Position numbers and translations under genes: made by a program. From Ashinkailepas kermadecensis (Eukaryota; Arthropoda; Thecostraca; Neolepadidae), in contig JAOTOM010003175.1 in the NCBI GenBank assembly GCA_034440615.1, forward strand, positions 62,001-126,000: a stretch of 64,000 nucleotides of DNA, written 5' to 3'. The notes under the pieces are model-generated. The model was given only the letters and a program-made list of their open reading frames with translations, had not been told where the DNA came from and did no database searches. Within the stretch, counting starts at the first letter, position 1, and the number at the start of each line of letters is the position of its first letter. Below, one piece after another: positions 9,854 to 22,022 of the stretch.

Positions 9854-12004
9854 ATGCCGCCGGTGCACGTGCTGGCGTCGCCGCTGCTGCTGATGTTGGC
9901 CACGGTGGCGCCATCCAGCGGCGACTTCACCACCAGCTGTCCGGCCGTCTGCGCCTGCAGCTGGGTGTCGGGCAAGAAGCGGGCCGAGTGCCGGGGCGAC
10001 CGCGTGACCGGCCTGCCGGCCGACCTCAGCTCAGACATCCAGGTGCTCGACCTCAGCGGCGCCAGCATCCCCGAGCTGGGCAAGGACGCGCTCTCCGGCG
10101 TCGGCCTGGAGCACGTGCAGAAGCTGTTCCTGCGCGGCGTCGGTCTGCGGCGGCTGGACAGGCACGCGTTCCGCGGCCTCAGTCTGCTGGTGGATCTCGA
10201 CCTGGCCAACAACCGGCTGGCCAAGATCGACCCGCACACGTTCAGCGGGAACAAGAAGCTGCGCGAGATCTCGCTGGCCGGCAACCCGCTGCAGGCGCTG
10301 GGGCCGCTGCAGTTCCCCGAGCTGCGGCACATGCAGCGGCTGAACCTCAGCCGCTGCCAGCTGGCGTCCATCTCGCCGCGGGCGTTCAAGCGGCTGCCGA
10401 GCCTCACCGAGCTCAACCTGGACGGCAACAAGCTGGCCGTGCTCGAGTCGGACATCTTCCAGTCGCTGACCAAGCTGAACTCGCTGACGCTGCACGGCAA
10501 CCAGTGGCGCTGCGACTGCCACCTGCGGCTGTTCCGCGACTGGCTGATCGAGCACAACCTCTACCAGGAGGGCACCTCGTGCGTGGAGCCCGAGCGGCTG
10601 GTGGACAAGCGGTGGGACCAGGCGCGCTCCGAGGAGTTCGCCTGCCGGCCGCAGATCCACATCCCCGAGCCGACGGTGGTCGCCGACGTCGGCCAGAACG
10701 TGACGCTGCGCTGCCAGATATCCGGCAACCCGGCGGCCGAGACCAACTGGGTGATCGGCGGCCGCATCATCGCCAACAACACGCAGATCCCGTACACCGG
10801 CCAGGTGTACATCATCCACAAGGAGGGCAACGTCAACCACTGGACCAACCTGACGGTGACACACGTCACCGAACAGGACACCGGCCAGTACCTGTGCGTG
10901 GGCGTCAACCCGGGCGGCGTGGTGGAGCGCAACGTGACGCTGGTGTTCCGCACGGCGAGCGCCGGCGCGCCGCGCCCCGCCGGCGGTCTGCTGTCGCCGC
11001 CGCTGCTGATCGGCCTGGTGGCGGCCGGCGGCGGCCTGCTGCTGGTGCTGCTCGCGCTGGTCTGCTGCTGCTGCTGCTGCCGGCGCGGCGGCCAGGCGGC
11101 CAAGGAGGCGGCCGGCGCCGCCGACGCCGTGCTGGTCATCAGCCAGAAGCCGGCGCGCATGGGCGAGTACGAGAAGCTGCCGCAGACGGACGTCGAGCTG
11201 TGCCGGCTGCGCGCGCCGGCCGGCCTGGGCGAGCCGAGCGGCAGCGTCATGTGCGGCTCGGCGCCGTGCGAGGTGGCGGCGGTGGCGACGCGCCGGCGCA
11301 GTCTGCCGGACGCGACGCTGGCGCTGGACGACGCGCGCCGCGACTACCCGGACCTGCTGCACCTGCCGCGGCGCGGCGCCGCCGCCGGCGCCGGCGCCGA
11401 CTCGCCGGCCGACCCGCTGGCCGGGCCGCTGGCGGGCGCGGCGGCGCTGGCGGCGCGGCAGCGACACTCGCTGGCGGCGCGGCCGCGGCCCGGCTACGTG
11501 ACGCTGCCGCGCCGGCCGCGCACGCCCAGCTGGGGCGGCGCGCCGGCGTTCGACCCCGTGTACGACACGCTGGGGCCGCGCACCACCGTCGACGGCAGCT
11601 CGCGGCTCAGTCTGGCGGCCGCCGGCGAACACCACCACCCGCCCGCCTACTACGTGCCCGTGGAGGCGACCGTGCCCGACGCGGTCGCGTTCAGCACGCT
11701 GCCGCGCAACGGCCGCAGCCCGCTCTCCATCCCGGCCGTGGACGCCGGCCGCGGCGGCGGCGGCCGCGTGCGCTCGCTCAGCACGGACCTGATCGAGCCG
11801 CTGCGCGAGGTGCCCGAGGAGGCGGACGAGCTGCCACCGCCGCCGCCGCCGCCCCAGTTCGACGCCGGCGCGGCGACCAAGCAGGCGCCGCGGCCGCCGC
11901 CCAAGCCCAAGAAGGTGACGCCGCCGGTGCTGCCCAAGCCGCAGCGCAACGGCGGCGCCGTGATAAACTTCCAGGACGAAGGCGAGGACGGCACGGAGGT
12001 GTGA
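9854..12004 (+). CDS. kek: Kekkon-like LRR and Ig domain transmembrane protein
   Basis: A single-exon coding region of 716 residues. Residues 1-23 look like a signal peptide. C29, C33, C35 and C46 form an LRR N-cap, about six LRRs span 62-213 (for example LVDLDLANNRL), and C220, C222, C243 and C264 form the C-cap. An Ig domain covers about 270-366, with C287 paired to C348 and the DxGxYxC motif at 342-348. Several N-x-S/T sites are present. A membrane segment at about 381-403 is followed by six consecutive cysteines (404-409), possible palmitoylation sites. The 300-residue cytoplasmic tail is Ala/Pro/Arg-rich with SH3-type proline motifs and ends in TEV, a class I PDZ ligand. This order is that of the kekkon family, surface proteins linked in Drosophila to EGFR and BMP signalling. 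A TTG-initiated longer frame from 9821 is open but is UTR. Third codon positions are almost all G or C. Which kekkon paralogue it is remains open. Confidence 0.92.
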   Translation: MPPVHVLASPLLLMLATVAPSSGDFTTSCPAVCACSWVSGKKRAECRGDRVTGLPADLSSDIQVLDLSGASIPELGKDALSGVGLEHVQKLFLRGVGLRRLDRHAFRGLSLLVDLDLANNRLAKIDPHTFSGNKKLREISLAGNPLQALGPLQFPELRHMQRLNLSRCQLASISPRAFKRLPSLTELNLDGNKLAVLESDIFQSLTKLNSLTLHGNQWRCDCHLRLFRDWLIEHNLYQEGTSCVEPERLVDKRWDQARSEEFACRPQIHIPEPTVVADVGQNVTLRCQISGNPAAETNWVIGGRIIANNTQIPYTGQVYIIHKEGNVNHWTNLTVTHVTEQDTGQYLCVGVNPGGVVERNVTLVFRTASAGAPRPAGGLLSPPLLIGLVAAGGGLLLVLLALVCCCCCCRRGGQAAKEAAGAADAVLVISQKPARMGEYEKLPQTDVELCRLRAPAGLGEPSGSVMCGSAPCEVAAVATRRRSLPDATLALDDARRDYPDLLHLPRRGAAAGAGADSPADPLAGPLAGAAALAARQRHSLAARPRPGYVTLPRRPRTPSWGGAPAFDPVYDTLGPRTTVDGSSRLSLAAAGEHHHPPAYYVPVEATVPDAVAFSTLPRNGRSPLSIPAVDAGRGGGGRVRSLSTDLIEPLREVPEEADELPPPPPPPQFDAGAATKQAPRPPPKPKKVTPPVLPKPQRNGGAVINFQDEGEDGTEV

Positions 12005-13059
12005 CGCGGCTGGAGGGCGCACGAGTCGTATGATCGCCGTGCCGGCTGTGTGCGGTCGGCGGACACCGCGTGTGTGCACGTCTCAATGTGATACGATGTT
12101 GACTGTGCTCGTGCGTGTGCTGGACACAGGGCCGGCGACGCAGGCTGTCGGCACGTGCGACTGGTGGAGGTGCCGGGACGCGGCAGTGAAGTGGAACTCC
12201 GGCCAGCGCGGTGCCGGCTCGCCGCTCTAGTCAAGCTGTCCAGACGCGTTTTCGCGACCGTTCTGCGTGTCAGCCGTTAGCTTTTGTGCGTGCCAGCGCC
12301 GCTGTGGATGGTCGATGGTGTGCTGTCCGCTGCGTGACGCCCGGACTCGGCGCTGGTGTCCGGAGACGCGGGCCGGGGCCGAGGGAGGCTCCTCGACGGC
12401 GCCTGGCTCGTCGGCAGTTCCGAGCTGGCTGTTTACAGTTTTGCCGAGATTTATGCGCCAATTAGGGGGCTTCAGTCCAACTGTGCCGTCTCCGGCGCGC
12501 TCTTTTTTATCGCGCCGGCTGCAGTAGGCAGCTTATTGTCGAGCCGACTCTGGTAAACAGCAGGGAGAGAGAGAGCAGCCAGCCGGTGGACGGCGCCGAC
12601 GCGTCTCGGGCCTGCCGCCTGGCCGCTGTGGTCAGGCGGACGCCGACGGTGCACGTGCTCTTTTGCGACTATCGTCCGACTGCCGGCCGGTTTTGTTGGA
12701 CAATGTTCGCGCTGTGTCGCGTCGTGGCACGTTCTCTGTTGTGCCGGATGACGCGCGAGGAGGCGCCATCGCCGTCCGCGGTGAGTCGTCCACACGCGGT
12801 CAATCCGCTGTGTAATTCCGATCGGGTGACTGCAGATTTGTTGCTTCATAACGCGCCACGACGACGAGGCGGCCGACTCGCCCGCCTGCTGCATGCGCTC
12901 GTGGTCGGTAGCTGTGTGTAGAGGCTATGCGTGTCGGTGGCGTAGGCGCATCCTGTACAAACGAGCCATCGCGCTCCCGACGCCACCGACGCGGCCGATG
13001 TGTGTCCGCTGCACGTGCTCCAGGTGTGCTCGCTTCGGTACAAGTCCATATTTTTTCCG

Positions 13060-13065
13060 AATAAA
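13060..13065 (+). terminator. Poly(A) signal of the kekkon-like gene
   Basis: A canonical AATAAA about 1.06 kb after the stop codon, in the sense orientation. It is the first clear signal seen downstream of the CDS. Confidence 0.55.
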
Positions 13066-13794
13066 ACGTCCATTTTACGCGTGCGGCGTCTGGCGGGGCG
13101 GCCGGCGCGCCGCGCGCTGCCGCAGACGCCGTGGGTCATCGCCCCCGACCCCATATCGACCCGAGACTGAACCGGCGCTCGTCTCTGCGGGCAGCGCGGC
13201 GCGTGGCGAAGGCGAGCGCGCCGCCGTCTGAGGAGCCGGACGGGCCGGCAACGGTCGAGCTGTCAGCGCTGTCCACCTCAACAGCCGCTGTGTCCGCTGA
13301 ACAGCCAGCGGCGGCGGCGCCACCCGACATCGCCGTCGCCGGCGGCGCTGGCCGGCCGACGCGGCGGGACGCCCGCCAGCTGCGACGCCGGCGGCGCGAT
13401 CCGGCGCGCCGGTCCGCAGGTCGTCGGCCGCGACAGCAGCCCGGTGAGTCAGCTGGGACGGACGCCGAGATGAGCGGTGCTCGGCGGCCGCCTTGTCTCG
13501 CCGCACGCGGCCGCCGCAGGCTGCCGTCCGTCGTCATCCGTCGGTCGTGCGATCGGCGTCGTCGATTGGCGGTCGTCGGGACGTCGATTGGCGGTCGTCG
13601 GGACGTCGACGGCTGCCCATGGGAAATTGAGAGGGCGAACGACAGCCACCACGCCAGCAGACTGTGGATCATTGTGCTGGTTCATGCGGCATCAGCTGTT
13701 GGCGCATTCCTGAGACGCAGAAATAGTTTCGCCGAGCAAGCAAATCTGCACAGCACGCACACGCACACGCATAGACACAAGAGACGATAGACAC

Positions 13795-15420
13795 CGAAAG
13801 TTCTTTAGTTTATACAAGCTAAGTAAAGTTTCAAGCACAATTGGTCCACTGGAAGTAAATGGGATTATATTGAGTGAGGATAGTGAGATGGTTGAGGAAT
13901 TGAGCAAGCAGTTTAAATCAGTGTTTACATTGGAGGATGTGACAAATCTGCCAACTGTGAACCACAGCCCAGCAACAGGTGATCAGTTACATGATGTTGA
14001 TTTCATTGACAGTGATGTTGTTTTGAATTATGTCAGGAAAATAAAGCCAAACAAGGCAGCAGGACCTGATGGAATTTATGCTAGGGTATTGCGGGAAGCT
14101 GAAAAAGAATTGGCAATTCCACTCAGTATAATATTTTGTAGATCAGTTTCACAAAATGAAATTCCAACCGATTGCAAAAGGGCAAATGTAGTTCCTATTT
14201 TCAAGAAAGGAGAAAGATGGAAAGTTGAAAACCATAGGCCAGTAAGCCTCACATCACTAGTCTGCAAGGTACTTGAATCAATTATCAAGGATAAAATAGT
14301 TAGTTTTCTGGAAGGAAACAGAGTGATTCAAGATACTCAACATGGGTTTAGAAAAGGGCGATCGTGTCTCACAAATCTCTTGGACTTTCTTAATTTTGCT
14401 ACAGAACAATTTGATAAGGGAAATCAGGTTGATGTAGCATATCTTGACTTTAGCAAGGCCTTTGACAAGGTACCTCATAAACGGTTAATGATGCAGCTTC
14501 AGGCCCATGGTATTGTGGGTGAAATCCTAAAATGGATAGGGTAGTGGCTTTCAGATAGACAGCAGAGAGTGATGCTAAATGGTACAAAATCATCATGGCA
14601 AAATGTTCTTAGTGGAGTCCCCCAAGGGTCAGTACTGGGACCACTATTGTTCATTATGTTTGTAAATAACATTGAAAGTGGCCTAAGCAGTAAGGTTTTG
14701 AAATTTGCAGATGATTTGAAGGTCTTTAGGGCAATAACAGGGCACAATGAGCAGGTCTTGCTGCAGAAAGACTTAGACGAGCTTGTGAAGTGGTCCGAAA
14801 AATAGCAAATGAAATTTAATTTTGATAAGTGCAAAATCATGCATGTAGGTAGGCAGCATATCAAGGCTCCATACTTGATGGGTGGCCAAGTACTATCTGT
14901 GACTCAGCAGGAGAAGGACTTAGGTGTTATTTTTAACACAAAATTGGGGGCATCAGAACAGACCAAAGAAGCCAGGAAGAAGGCACTAAGAATGCTATGT
15001 TTTCACTTAGATATAGAAGGCTGAGAGGAGATCTCATCGAGGTCTTTAAATTTGTTCATGGGCAGGAACAGGGTTATCTCAGGGAACTGTTTGAATTTAA
15101 CAGAAATGATGCAATTAGAGGTCATCAATTCAAAATTAAAGTTAATCACAGCAGGACAAGGTTAAGACAGTCCTTCTTCACCAACAGGGTAGTAGAACAC
15201 TGGAACCAGCTGCCAGAAACCATTGTCAGTAGCAACACACTGAACATCTTTAAGAACAGCATAGACAATCATTATACGAATAGGGGGCTTGTTTTTCTGT
15301 ATTCCAGGGAGAGTTGATCAACACATTTGATGGACAACTGGTTCAGTGTACAGAGTGCAACCAAGAAGGGCCCTTGTGGCTCATAGTTGCACTGATCTTT
15401 TATGTCTTTATGTCTAAGAG
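13795..15420 (+). mobile_element. 5'-truncated CR1-like non-LTR retrotransposon (dead)
   Basis: Reading in frame from about 13795: the linker before the RT (IGPLEVNGIILSEDSEM), the RT core with KAAGPDGI, VPIFKKGER, RPVSLTS, GFRKGRS, YLDFSKAFDKVPH, SGVPQGSVLGPLLF and the catalytic FADD, then the CR1-type C-terminus (RRLRGDLIEVFK, WNQLPETIV). No endonuclease is present, so truncation is upstream of the RT. In-frame TAG codons occur at 14542 and 14803 (the second replaces a Trp in EKWQMKF). About 100 residues between the palm/thumb and the C-terminus are deleted with a frame change near 14998. The element ends with two copies of TTTATGTC, the short-repeat tail typical of this clade. The 5' junction abuts a CACACG-rich stretch. 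Confidence 0.9.
13840..15317 (+). pseudogene. CR1-like reverse transcriptase pseudogene
   Basis: The degenerate ORF2 of the element above. It would have encoded the reverse transcriptase used in target-primed reverse transcription. It has two nonsense codons, one internal deletion with frameshift, and no endonuclease. The FADD active site itself is intact. Confidence 0.88.
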
Positions 15421-15449
15421 ACACGGACACACACAATATATATTGTCAA

Positions 15450-15785
15450 TATGGTGATCTTGGCTTTAGGCAAAGGTGAGCAAAAACGCATAAAACCGTT
15501 ATAAGGGACATTGCGGCGCCATGCTCCGAAAGTTCCGAACCAAATTGCATGAAACCTTCAATCGACGTGACGTGGTGGATGTACTTGGGACATGTCAATG
15601 TGGCGACCTTAGCGTTAGGTCAAGGTGAGCAAATTTAAAACCCTTTTAAGGGACGTTGTGGCGCCATGCTCCAAAAGTAGCGAACCAAATTGCATGAAAC
15701 CTTCACCAATCGAAGTGACGTGGTCGATATACTTGGGACATGTCAACATGGTGACCTTGGCTTTAGGCCAAGGTGAGCCTAAATA
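15450..15785. repeat. About 150-bp tandem satellite (about 2.2 copies)
   Basis: Copies start near 15452, 15602 and 15750 at (C/T)TTGGCTTTAGGCAAAGGTGAGC-like blocks. Each carries a GCGGCGCCATGCTCC-like block and AACCAAATTGCATGAAACCTT. They are 85-90% alike by eye. They lie between the CR1 tail and an AT/GT microsatellite. Confidence 0.85.
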
Positions 15786-15794
15786 TGATATACA

Positions 15795-15798
<4 letters not shown>

Positions 15799-15878
<80 letters not shown>

Positions 15879-15893
15879 CTGTGTGTGTGTGTG
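15799..15893. repeat. (AT)n-(GT)n microsatellite
   Basis: About 65 bp of AT followed by about 28 bp of GT, immediately upstream of the large LINE. Confidence 0.96.
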
Positions 15894-16295
15894 TAACATC
15901 ACGCGGGCGCGAGATCAGACATCGCTCTTCTCAGAGCACGATCGGCGCCCGCAGTCAGCAAACAAGAAGAGATCCAGGAAGGTCCAAGGTTTGAGCAGAA
16001 GACAAACCTGTAGCAGCTGAAGAAGCCAAGACACGAATAGATCCAGGAACCCGAGAGGAGCACTCCTGCGAATCTAGAAGGAAAACCTACCTCACCAAAT
16101 CCCTAACTACTCTCCGTCTCCCAACTAACCTTTACCCCCCGGAAGAAACCTAACGGTGACGAGCCCACTGTCTTGAGCAATTGCGGCCGGGGCAGGGACC
16201 AAAGAGCGAAAGCTCTGTCCAGGGTGCAACGAATCCGGGTAGTTCTTCAGTCAGGAGGGACACTTGCGGAGGGTCGGACCAAACCCTTACACACC

Positions 16296-18243
16296 ATGGC
16301 GGCCGCCGCCAGCACCACACAAGGCACCTACCTAGTAGGTACGTACACAGAGACAGGACACAACATCACACAGGAGTCTCCTTTCACTCTCGAGAGGACA
16401 CTCAGACACATTCTTAATTCAACACACTTCAAGGTCCACATGCACACCACACACATCATAGTCCAAACACAGAGCAGCGCGGACACAAACTCTACTAAAC
16501 ACAACCACCTTTAACAACCAGCGCTGCTCCTTCACGTTACACCGCGCCTTCAATACCAGCCGGGGCTACATTTGGGCCCCAGAGCTGGATAACTAACCAC
16601 TTGACAGCATCGCCACACTATTCGAGACCTCAGCCCTCCTGGACGGCACAGTTACAATCAGCCAGATTAAACGGGAGGTACGTTCGACTCACAAACTTCT
16701 ACTACTAACCTTCGACTCACCACACCTACCATCGCACGTCCACATACACAACAAGGCCTACGAGGTCCACCTCTAAGTGCCTCTGCCACTACGGTGCCGG
16801 TTCTGTTTGCGTTATGGACATGGCAAACGCGCATGCGCGTCACCAACTCCCAGATGCAGCCAGTGCGCCGGTCACCACGCGGCATCCGACTGCAACTCTT
16901 CCGAAAGGAAGTGTGCAGGCTGTGATGGGCCGCACCCCGCCACCGACCCCGACTGCCCCAAGTGGGCATACGAGAGGGAGGTGTGCCGGAATGCGGCAAC
17001 TCATCGGGTGCCACACGCAACAGCACGACAGCACCTACGCCACACCACCACTGACACTCACACAGCCACAACTCCACCTCTACACGCCGCACCTACCGCC
17101 GGGCGAAGCTACGCAGAGACGCTCTCCACACCTAAACCCACACCCCCTCCAACACCAGCTCCCACCCGCCCAACCATCCCACCAGCAGCTGGCTCCCGAA
17201 GCCCGGCACACCTCCCTTCTCAACGCTCCTCCGACCCTCGCCTCAACCGCCCCACCGATCCCCGACCTCCCCGGCCCACCGCCCCTCGACCTCACCGATC
17301 ACCACTCCTTCCTGCCCCTACCCACCGAGGACCTGGCCTCCTCCCACACCCACTCCACTTTAGACCCGGCCCTTATCCACATCCCCTTCACCCTCGACCC
17401 GGCCTCCTCCCGCACCATTTCCACCGCGGGCCCGGCTTCCCACATCCACCCCACCGAGGAATGGGCCTTCTTCCCTTCCCACCCATCTCAGACCCGGACC
17501 ATGCCCACCACCATCCCACTATCCACCCCGCCTCATCCCTCCTCCACCACACATCAGACCCAGACACAGTCCCCACCCCATCCTCCACCGGTGCCCACCC
17601 ACCCCCCACGGGACCTGGCCATACCCCTTCGCGCCACCGCCTCCAACAGGCCAGGGCCCACTTCGCCACCCTGAAGCTTTCCCTCCACTCCCTCCTCCGG
17701 GGCATCGGCCCCTACCACACCCATCCGGCCGGCCCAAACCAAGGCCTAGAACCAAGGCCACCACAACATCCACCCAGACAACCCGCAAGTCCACGGCCAC
17801 CACCTCCTGCCAAACCGAACCTCCCACCACCTCCTGCACATCCACCCAAACCCACTCCAAAACCTCGTCTGAGGCCAGCACTCAGACTGAACCTACCACT
17901 CCTTCAAAGCCCGTCGAACCCACAACTCCAGACCAACGAATCCCACCCGAACCCACCCCGCCTCCCAAGCGCAAATCACCCCGCCACTCTACTCAATCAC
18001 CTCCCAGAACCCGTGCGACCAGGTCAGGCTACCACCCCTGCCTGGATCACCTCCCAACCCTCTCTCCGTTCACCGGTTCAACCTTTCTCCCCAACTCGAC
18101 ACCGACACCACCCCAGTATAGAAACACCAACAGTCACTAAGCGCGTTCGGCAATGGGACTTTTTCTGCAGTGGAACACCGAAGGCCTTCCAGGCAAGTTC
18201 ATATAATTCAAATCTGAATTATTGCAACAAAAACCATTACTAG
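16296..18243 (+). pseudogene. LINE ORF1 (gag-like, three zinc knuckles), broken
   Basis: Starts at ATG 16296 in a good context (ACACCATGG). The first frame ends at 16514 and the homologous reading resumes in another frame around 16640 (THKLLLLTFDSPHLPSHV), so there is a frameshift between. A TAA at 16774-16776 interrupts just before the zinc knuckles CRFCLRYGHGKRAC (CX2CX4HX4C), CSQCAGHHAASDC and CAGCDGPHPATDPDC. The rest is a very proline-rich tail to 18243, overlapping the ORF2 start by about 90 bases. This kind of protein binds the element's RNA. Confidence 0.85.
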
Positions 18244-21200
18244 CTGCGCTCCAAGAAACTCACTTTCGAGATTCTGACTCCACTTGGAACAAAATCCCAG
18301 ATTACACTTGGCATGTCGACAACGTAAACGGCCCAAATAGGAAATGGGGCGCAGCCATACTCATTTCAAACAGCGTACCTCACCGTCGAGTAACGTTAAA
18401 TATTCCCCTGAATTGTGTAGCAGTCGGCGTCAAAATTGTCCATTGCCAAACCACAGTCAATCAAACCACACTATACATCTCGCCGTCGCCTGAAACCCCC
18501 ACACCACAGGAGCTGAGCGACTTGCTGCTTCAGGCCCCTCCACCAGTTCTCATTATGGGAGACTTTAATGCTAAACACCCCTCCTGGGGAAGCGACCAGA
18601 CTGACGCTAGAGGGCGCGAAATTCACCAGTTTATTTCGGACCACAACCTAGTACTTCTTAACACCGGGGCCGCCAACCGCTACAATCCGACCTTAGGAGG
18701 ATCGGACAGTTGCATTGACTTAACGTGCTGCTCCCAACGACTTAGCTCACTATTTGGCTGGTTAGTTTCAGACGTTCCCGGGCTGAGCGACCACTACCCA
18801 ATCACAATTAGGCTCAGCACGGACGCTACCCACCACACTAAGCTATTCGGACAATCTTGGAACTTGAAAAGAGCGGACTGGGCTAAATTCGAGAAACAGG
18901 TGGACCTCAACCTAACAACTTCAGAGACCAGTAAGATCGAGACAATCCTAAGGGCCATCAGCTCAGCAGCACGAGACTCAGTCCCAAAAAGTAACAAACC
19001 CAGGAAAAAGGCATCTACGCCATGGTGGACCCCGGACTGTCAAAGGGCAATCGCCGCACGGCGCCGTGCCCACAAACAATTCAAAAGATGCGTGTGCGAA
19101 GCACACCTATCAGCATACAGACAAGCTTAAAAACACTGCCGGTACACAATTCGAACAGCACGACAGAACTGTTGGCGGTCTTTTGCCTCTCAATTCATTA
19201 GGTTCACCCCTACCGGCAGAATCTGGGACCTGATGAAGCGTTTCAACCTGAAACGCCCACCACCAGGCCCCTTCCCCCAGCTGACGGTGAAAGGACAGCA
19301 CATCACTGAACCACAACAAGCCGTTAGATCACTTTAAACTACACTACGCCAGCGTATCTGCCAACAGCAACTACGACACCACTATAGTAAGCGCTCTAGA
19401 CCCCCTTGCCTCCAGAGCAAATTTTAGCTCTAGCAATAGAGAAATCTACAATCAGTCGTTTATTATGCACGAATTACACCTTGCCCTCAGCAAGTGTGGA
19501 AACACGTCGGTTGGGCCGGACGACATCCATTACCAGTTTCTTAAACGACTCAGCAAAAACTCTCTAACGTACCCACTAGCAGCCATAAATGAACTGTACC
19601 AAAGCGACACGTTTCCCGCATCCTGGCGGGAGAGTGTAGTCATTCCATTGCCAAAGCCGCAAAAAGATCACTCCACCCCAAAAGGTTATAGACCCATCTC
19701 AATTACTAGCTGTGCAAGCAAGTTAGTCGAACGTATGGTCAACACAAGATTGAGGAAATTTCGGGAACACAACGACCTGTTCGACGAATTTCAGTGCGGC
19801 TTCCAGCGTCAAAAATCAACTACTAACAATCTCATTAGATTAGTGCATGACATAAAAAGTGGTCTACGCATCAAACGCACAACAGTAGCTGCCTACTTGG
19901 ACATCACTGCCGCATTCGACCGAGTACACATATCCGCACTGACACACAAACTCCACAAGATAGGCCTACGCGGACATATGGCGCACTTCATTCTCAACTT
20001 TCTTAGAGACAGGACCCTTAAGGTCCGATGCGGCAGTATCACATCAAACACCACAACTCAGGAGCAGGGCCTGGCTCAGGGGAGCGTGCTCTCACCGAGC
20101 CTCTTCATCATCATGATCAACGACATACTTGCTGACCACACTGACACTTTACTTCAATACTCACTTTTCGCGGACGACATAGCCATTTGGACAACAGCAC
20201 AATGCTTCCTTAAAGCTGAAAAAGACCATTCAAGCAGGACTGGACCACTTGCACAGACACTAGACCACATTGCAAAGTGGTGCAAAACTTCACCCTGTCC
20301 GCAGAAAAATCGGCCACCGTCACATATAGTCGTCTCCGTCCAACACCCAAAACTCTACTTAAAATCGATGGCAAAGCCATCGAACAGGTGAAATGCTTCA
20401 AGTTCTTAGGAGTACATTTAGACGAAAAACTCAGTTTCAACACCCACATCACATCCAAGCGTCCAAGCATTCACATCCAAGCATCACATCGAAGCGATGC
20501 GCGAAGCGCGTCAACATACTACGTGCACTTGCAGGCACAGACTGGGGCGGAGACAGGAAAACACTACTGCGACTGTACACATCAATCATACGACCCATCC
20601 AAGAATACAACAGCATCATTTTTGCCACCATTTCAGAAAGCCAGAGCCGAAATTTAGAAATCATCCAAAACAGCTGCATCAGAGCAGCCACAGGTGCCCT
20701 CAGCACCACACCGATAGCCAGTCTTCTAGTGGACTCAAACACGCCCCCACTCCACGTCCGGAGGACACAACAAGTTGCTAGCAACAAGCTGTGCCGCTAC
20801 CACATCAAAATCAAATCCATTAAAAATCATCCAGCACAGCGCTGCTTTACGCCGGACAGATACGACAAGAGCCGATTTGCGCGCAAACTTCCACCATATA
20901 GCATCCAAATTTCCACAGCTCTCTCAGATCTAAACTTCGCAATGCCATCCACTGCAACTCGACCGCCCACTAGGCCATTCTGGACTTTCAGTCAACCAAA
21001 GGTCGAGTACTTGCTCTCGGAGAAGAAATCCACTATCACATCGGCGGAAATTCTTGGCCTCTTCCACAAGTTCGCCGATGACAACAAACACAAATCACTC
21101 GTATTCACGGATGGGTCGAAACACGAGGCAAAGGTAGGCATCGGCATCATTGGACCATGTTTCAGACTTCCCAAGCGTCTACCGGATAACTTCTCCATCT

Positions 21201-22021
21201 ACTCCACTGAAGCAATGGCCATTCTGGCCGCTATCACCATTCTCATGAGGCGTAAAGCTAGAAACGTAATAATTTGCTCAGACTCCAAATCTGTCCTCCA
21301 GTCAATTAGCAACACCCACGACTGTCCACATCACTTCATTGATATAATCCAACAACTCGTGGCCCATAACGTAAACATAAACTTTTCCTTCCTCTGGATC
21401 CCGGGCCACGCCAACATCCCAGGTAACGAATAAGCAGACCGGCTCGCAAAGCAAGCCTTAGCATTGAACACTTACCCTAGCGTGGAATATTCGGTAGACG
21501 ATTGCAAAGCACTCCTACAACGCCGCATTCGCCAACATCAACAGGACACATGGACACAACACAACTCAACACAACACAAATCTAACCACACCCACGCAAT
21601 CAAACCAACAATAGGTACATGGAACACATCAAATCAATCTCACCGACAAAAAGAGGTCATCCTCACTAGACCTAGAATTGGTTGCACAAAACTAACACAG
21701 CCTCAATTAGAGGGTGACCAATATACAACACCGCACTGCGGCAACTGCAACACCACGTTAAGCATAGGCCACATCCTGCTAGACTGTAGTAGCTTTAGCT
21801 CTCAAAGACAACCACTTAAGGCATTCTGCCAAAAAGAGGGCATCACCTTATCGCTTCCATCGCTTCCATCGCTTATCGGTGACAAGCATCCAGAACTCCT
21901 TCAATTGCTATTTGAATATCTGTATGCCACAAAACTAGCAGGAGCACTGCAGGCACCACACCACCAACACTCGCATCAACTCGCAATGCATGACCGCGAA
22001 ACACTCGTAGGAAACACGTAA
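18153..22021 (+). pseudogene. LINE ORF2 (endonuclease, RT, RNase H), broken
   Basis: ATG 18153 opens MGLFLQWNTEGLPGKF, the usual endonuclease start, but TAA at 18204 follows. The endonuclease motifs LQETHF, MGDFNAKHPSWGS and LSDHYP lie within 18222-18810. TAA at 19128 and a frame change near 19335 precede the RT (19465 on: GPDDIHY, YRPISITS, QGSVLSPSLF, LFADDIAIW). Two further frame changes fall at about 20225-20280 and 20455-20500. RNase H shows FTDGSK, the acidic STEAMAIL and CSDSKSV, and WIPGHANIPGNE, followed by TAA at 21431 and then ADRLAKQA. The C-terminal cysteine-histidine motif is CGNCNTTLSIGHILLDC. Confidence 0.92.
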
Positions 22022-22022
22022 A

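Larger units (their letters stand above)
9796..13080 (+). other. kek: Terminal exon of the kekkon-like gene (5' UTR part, CDS, 3' UTR)
   Basis: The acceptor CTCGTTTCAG ends at 9795, so the exon is inferred to start at 9796, 58 bases before the ATG at 9854. After the stop at 12004 there is about 1.06 kb without a recognisable domain, then AATAAA at 13060-13065. The exact cleavage site is inferred as 10-30 bases downstream. The upstream exon or exons and the promoter were not located. Confidence 0.65.

Noticed and set aside
9988..12079. Open frames of 681 (+) and 682 (-) residues over the kekkon CDS
   Set aside because: Overlapping shadows caused by extreme G/C third positions. They show no domains and are Ala/Arg/Gly/Gln-rich.
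13131..13790. 219-residue GC-rich open frame downstream of the kekkon gene
   Set aside because: No domain, a minus-strand frame of similar length overlaps it, and it lies past the poly(A) signal.
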